A stretch of DNA of 56,965 bases from NCBI RefSeq assembly GCF_003337175.1, contig NZ_NETH01000009.1, positions 1-56,965 of the forward strand, in the 5' to 3' direction. Below are positions 55,182-56,965 of the stretch, piece by piece. The stretch is from Streptococcus gallolyticus (GTDB lineage: Bacteria; Bacillota; Bacilli; Lactobacillales; Streptococcaceae). The position numbers and the translations under genes are program-made. How positions within the stretch are numbered: the stretch's first letter is position 1; every line of letters begins with the position of its first letter. Below the pieces are notes generated by a model, which saw only the letters and a list, made by a program, of their open reading frames with translations, ran no database searches and was not told where the DNA came from.

Positions 55182-56737
55182 ATGTACAAAGTAACAGAGA
55201 ATCTAAAAAAATCACTACAGCTTTAATACTAGCGCTAGTGGCACTCCTTGCTATTGACAGTAATACTGAAGTGGCTTATGCCGCAACTACTGGACTTAAC
55301 TCTTGGGAAATCACAAGTAAAATGACTATTGGGTGGAACTTGGGAAATTCACTTGATGCAACCTATTGGACTGACAATCCTACTCCAGTCCAATCTGTTA
55401 CCGCTTGGGGAAACCCTGAACCAACACAACAACTTTTTGACAAAGTAAAATCTTTAGGATTTAACACAGTGAGAATACCAGTAACTTGATATAAACATCT
55501 TACCTACAATAATGCCACACAAACTTACGAAATCGATCAAGATTAGTTGGATTATGTCAAAAAAACAGTTGACTACGCCTACAACAATGACATGTTTGTT
55601 ATCATCAACGTTCACCATGAAAATTGGGTTAACGTAGATTACTTTAATGATTCAAATCTTGCTACCGCAAAAACAAAACTCAAAGACATTTGGCAATAGC
55701 TTTCAGTTACCTTTGCTAATTATGACCAACGTCTTATTTTTGAAGGAATGAACGAGCCAAGACAAACTTATAACTCCTCTGTAGAATGGGAAAATGGAGC
55801 TTCATATTCGTGGGATTATATTAACCAACTTAATAGCACGTTCATTTCAACCGTAAGAAGCAATTTCTCTGGCTATAACTCTGAACGTTTGCTAATGATT
55901 CTTTCTTACCATGCAACCGATAATTACGAAGCGCTAAGTCACCTTGACATTCCTAGCAACAGCGGAAATATCGCCATTTCCGTCCATGCCTATGAACCAT
56001 ATTCGTTTACAATGGGATAGTAGCGAAAGCCATAAATACCAAAGCAACAACAAATACGGGGGCTATAATCCAGATACTCTAAAAAGTATCATGAACAACC
56101 TTAAAAAGATTCAAAACGAAAAAATGCTCCAATTATTATCGGTGAATTTGGTGCCTCAGATTTCAACAACACTGACGAACACGTTGCTTGGGCAAAAGAC
56201 TACATGACTCAGACTTCTAGAGCTGGCTTTGTATATGTCCTTTGGGATAATAATGCTGATAATGACTACTCATCAAGTGAGAATTTCGGATTTATTAACC
56301 GTTCAACCAACGAACTTTATGACAAAGCTAAAAGTGTCGTTTCAATACTCATTAACTACGCTAAAAAGAATACCTCAACTGATACTAGCAATACTGGTAA
56401 CACAGGCAGTACAGATAATACTGGTGATAATTCAGGTTCAGAAAAGGACTATTCATGGAAAGATTTGCTTGGTGTCAATGGAGCAGTTTGCTTGCAAGCT
56501 TGGCAATCACAAGAAGTTCCTAATGCTCTAAACTACATTAACAACGATTATAAAATCGTAGTTTCATATAGGGGGCAAAACGCACCGAAACTCATTGTGG
56601 AAAATGCTTATTCTTATAGTTGGGACGTTACCGTTGAACCAAGCTCTATTGAATATGGTGAAAATAACATTGCCTACTATAATTATAGCGACATTGCAGC
56701 GGCTTTTTCAAAATATGGCGTAAGTATCTATGATTAA
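55182..56737 (+). pseudogene. Decayed secreted GH5 endoglucanase with C-terminal accessory domain
   Basis: Joining frames gives a signal peptide (ITTALILALVALLAIDSNTE, then VAYA), a GH5 catalytic domain (MTIGWNLGNSLDATYW, FNTVRIPVT, IINVHHENW, acid/base Glu in FEGMNEPRQ, nucleophile Glu in IIIGEFGASDF), a Thr/Ser/Gly/Asn linker, and a ~100-residue C-terminal domain (KDYSWKDLLGVNGAVCLQAW onward) like accessory domains of ruminal cellulases. Lesions: frameshift in an A7 run (55205-55211); TGA at 55487; TAG at 55544 and 55697; opposite frameshifts near 56015 and 56118 that restore frame. The enzyme would have cut beta-1,4-glucan. Confidence 0.88.
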
Positions 56738-56768
56738 GAATTTGATTTATAATAATATGTAGTCTATG

Positions 56769-56797
56769 AAAGCAGTTCGATATGAACTGCTTTTTTG
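56769..56797 (+). terminator. Terminator after the cellulase remnant
   Basis: AAAGCAGTTC (56769-56778) pairs perfectly with GAACTGCTTT (56784-56793), followed by TTTG. It is intact although the gene is dead, and faces the convergent partial gene too. Confidence 0.85.
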
Positions 56798-56847
56798 CAT
56801 CTCTATTATTCTATAGCCTTGTTCTCTCCAAATAATATTTTCAATAT

Positions 56848-56965
56848 CTAGAAATTATTTTTAAAATCCTTAAAGAAGGGCTCAATTTGGGTTAGAAAAG
56901 CCTTCTTGCCCTCAAAGCGCTCCCCTCGCATCACCTTCGCCAACTTCTCTCGTGCCCCTACTCCC
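56848..56965 (-). CDS. C-terminal end of an unidentified protein (cut by window edge)
   Basis: The minus strand is open from the right edge to a TAG at 56848-56850, reading AREKLAKVMRGERFEGKKAF then LTQIEPFFKDFKNNF. The charged, helical, ungapped sequence looks like the true C-terminus of a protein whose body is beyond the window. I do not recognise the family. Confidence 0.5.
   Translation of the reverse strand, partial: GVGAREKLAKVMRGERFEGKKAFLTQIEPFFKDFKNNF

Noticed and set aside
55487..55699. Stop-codon recoding in the cellulase gene
   Set aside because: Both TGA and TAG appear at different residues (Trp and Gln positions) alongside frameshifts, so this is decay rather than recoding.
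1..56965. CRISPR arrays, prophage, integrative element or toxin-antitoxin module
   Set aside because: No regularly spaced direct repeats, phage structural or integrase genes, or recognisable TA pairs were seen; the gene order is mostly conserved streptococcal core.

Overview
The window reads as chromosomal DNA of a low-GC streptococcus, most likely of the Streptococcus bovis/equinus complex (S. gallolyticus, infantarius, lutetiensis, equinus). The evidence is the streptococcal FASII cluster (fabM-fabT-fabH-acpP-fabK-fabD-fabG-fabF-accB-fabZ-accC-accD-accA) with FabT-type palindromes, manLMN plus a DUF956 protein, CcrZ, CopY/CopA/CopZ, and a decayed rumen-type GH5 cellulase. The species is an inference from gene content and protein resemblance; no database was consulted. 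Most genes lie on the minus strand.

Layout. 1-0.84 kb: 3' part of an IS110-family transposase. 1-9.1 kb: yebC, a decayed MerR regulator, then the ribosome-assembly/NAD cluster (transcribed right to left: yqeG-yqeH-yhbY-nadD-yqeK-rsfS-methyltransferase), with an unrecognised membrane-protein gene wedged in front of tmcAL. 9.2-9.65 kb: an internally deleted IS1182-like element. 9.7-14.8 kb: a surface/anchored protein, a YgjV-like membrane protein, DegV, an intact and a broken TetR-like regulator, a Cof-type HAD phosphatase and a TRIC-like channel. 14.9-17.9 kb: the copper operon copY-copA-copZ with a consensus promoter overlapped by cop boxes. 18-19 kb: two adjacent broken genes (nucleotidyltransferase, LOG-type). 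19.1-25.3 kb: the rimP-nusA-rnpM-ylxQ-infB-rbfA operon, with a structured leader and a long structured spacer before rbfA. 25.3-26 kb: a gene-free tract and tRNA-Ser(GGA).

26-35.4 kb: trmB, ccrZ, ecsB, ecsA; divergent hit and a coiled-coil membrane protein; a 160-bp inverted-repeat element; LCP ligase, acetyltransferase, tsaE; a purine permease under a PurBox-like site; two DUF1361 proteins. 35.5-41.5 kb: a HAD phosphatase with no visible leader, the mannose PTS under a cre-like site, and serS with a T-box leader. 41.6-52.4 kb: fatty-acid synthesis. 52.6-53.3 kb: a decayed HAD gene. 53.4-54.7 kb: aspartokinase. 55.2-56.7 kb: a decayed secreted GH5 cellulase with a C-terminal accessory domain.

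Most of the window is ordinary core genome, and I see no CRISPR array, prophage or recognisable defence island. The strongest unusual observations are: rimP appears to start at an ATC codon, since the perfect Shine-Dalgarno and the family length agree only with that start; several other starts are TTG or GTG; an unrecognised, AT-rich four-helix membrane protein is translationally coupled to tmcAL; a deletion-derived IS1182 element has fused both ends of its transposase in frame; and seven or more decayed genes (MerR, TetR, Mbeg1-like fragment, nucleotidyltransferase, LOG, HAD, cellulase) point to ongoing genome reduction from a plant-polysaccharide lifestyle.
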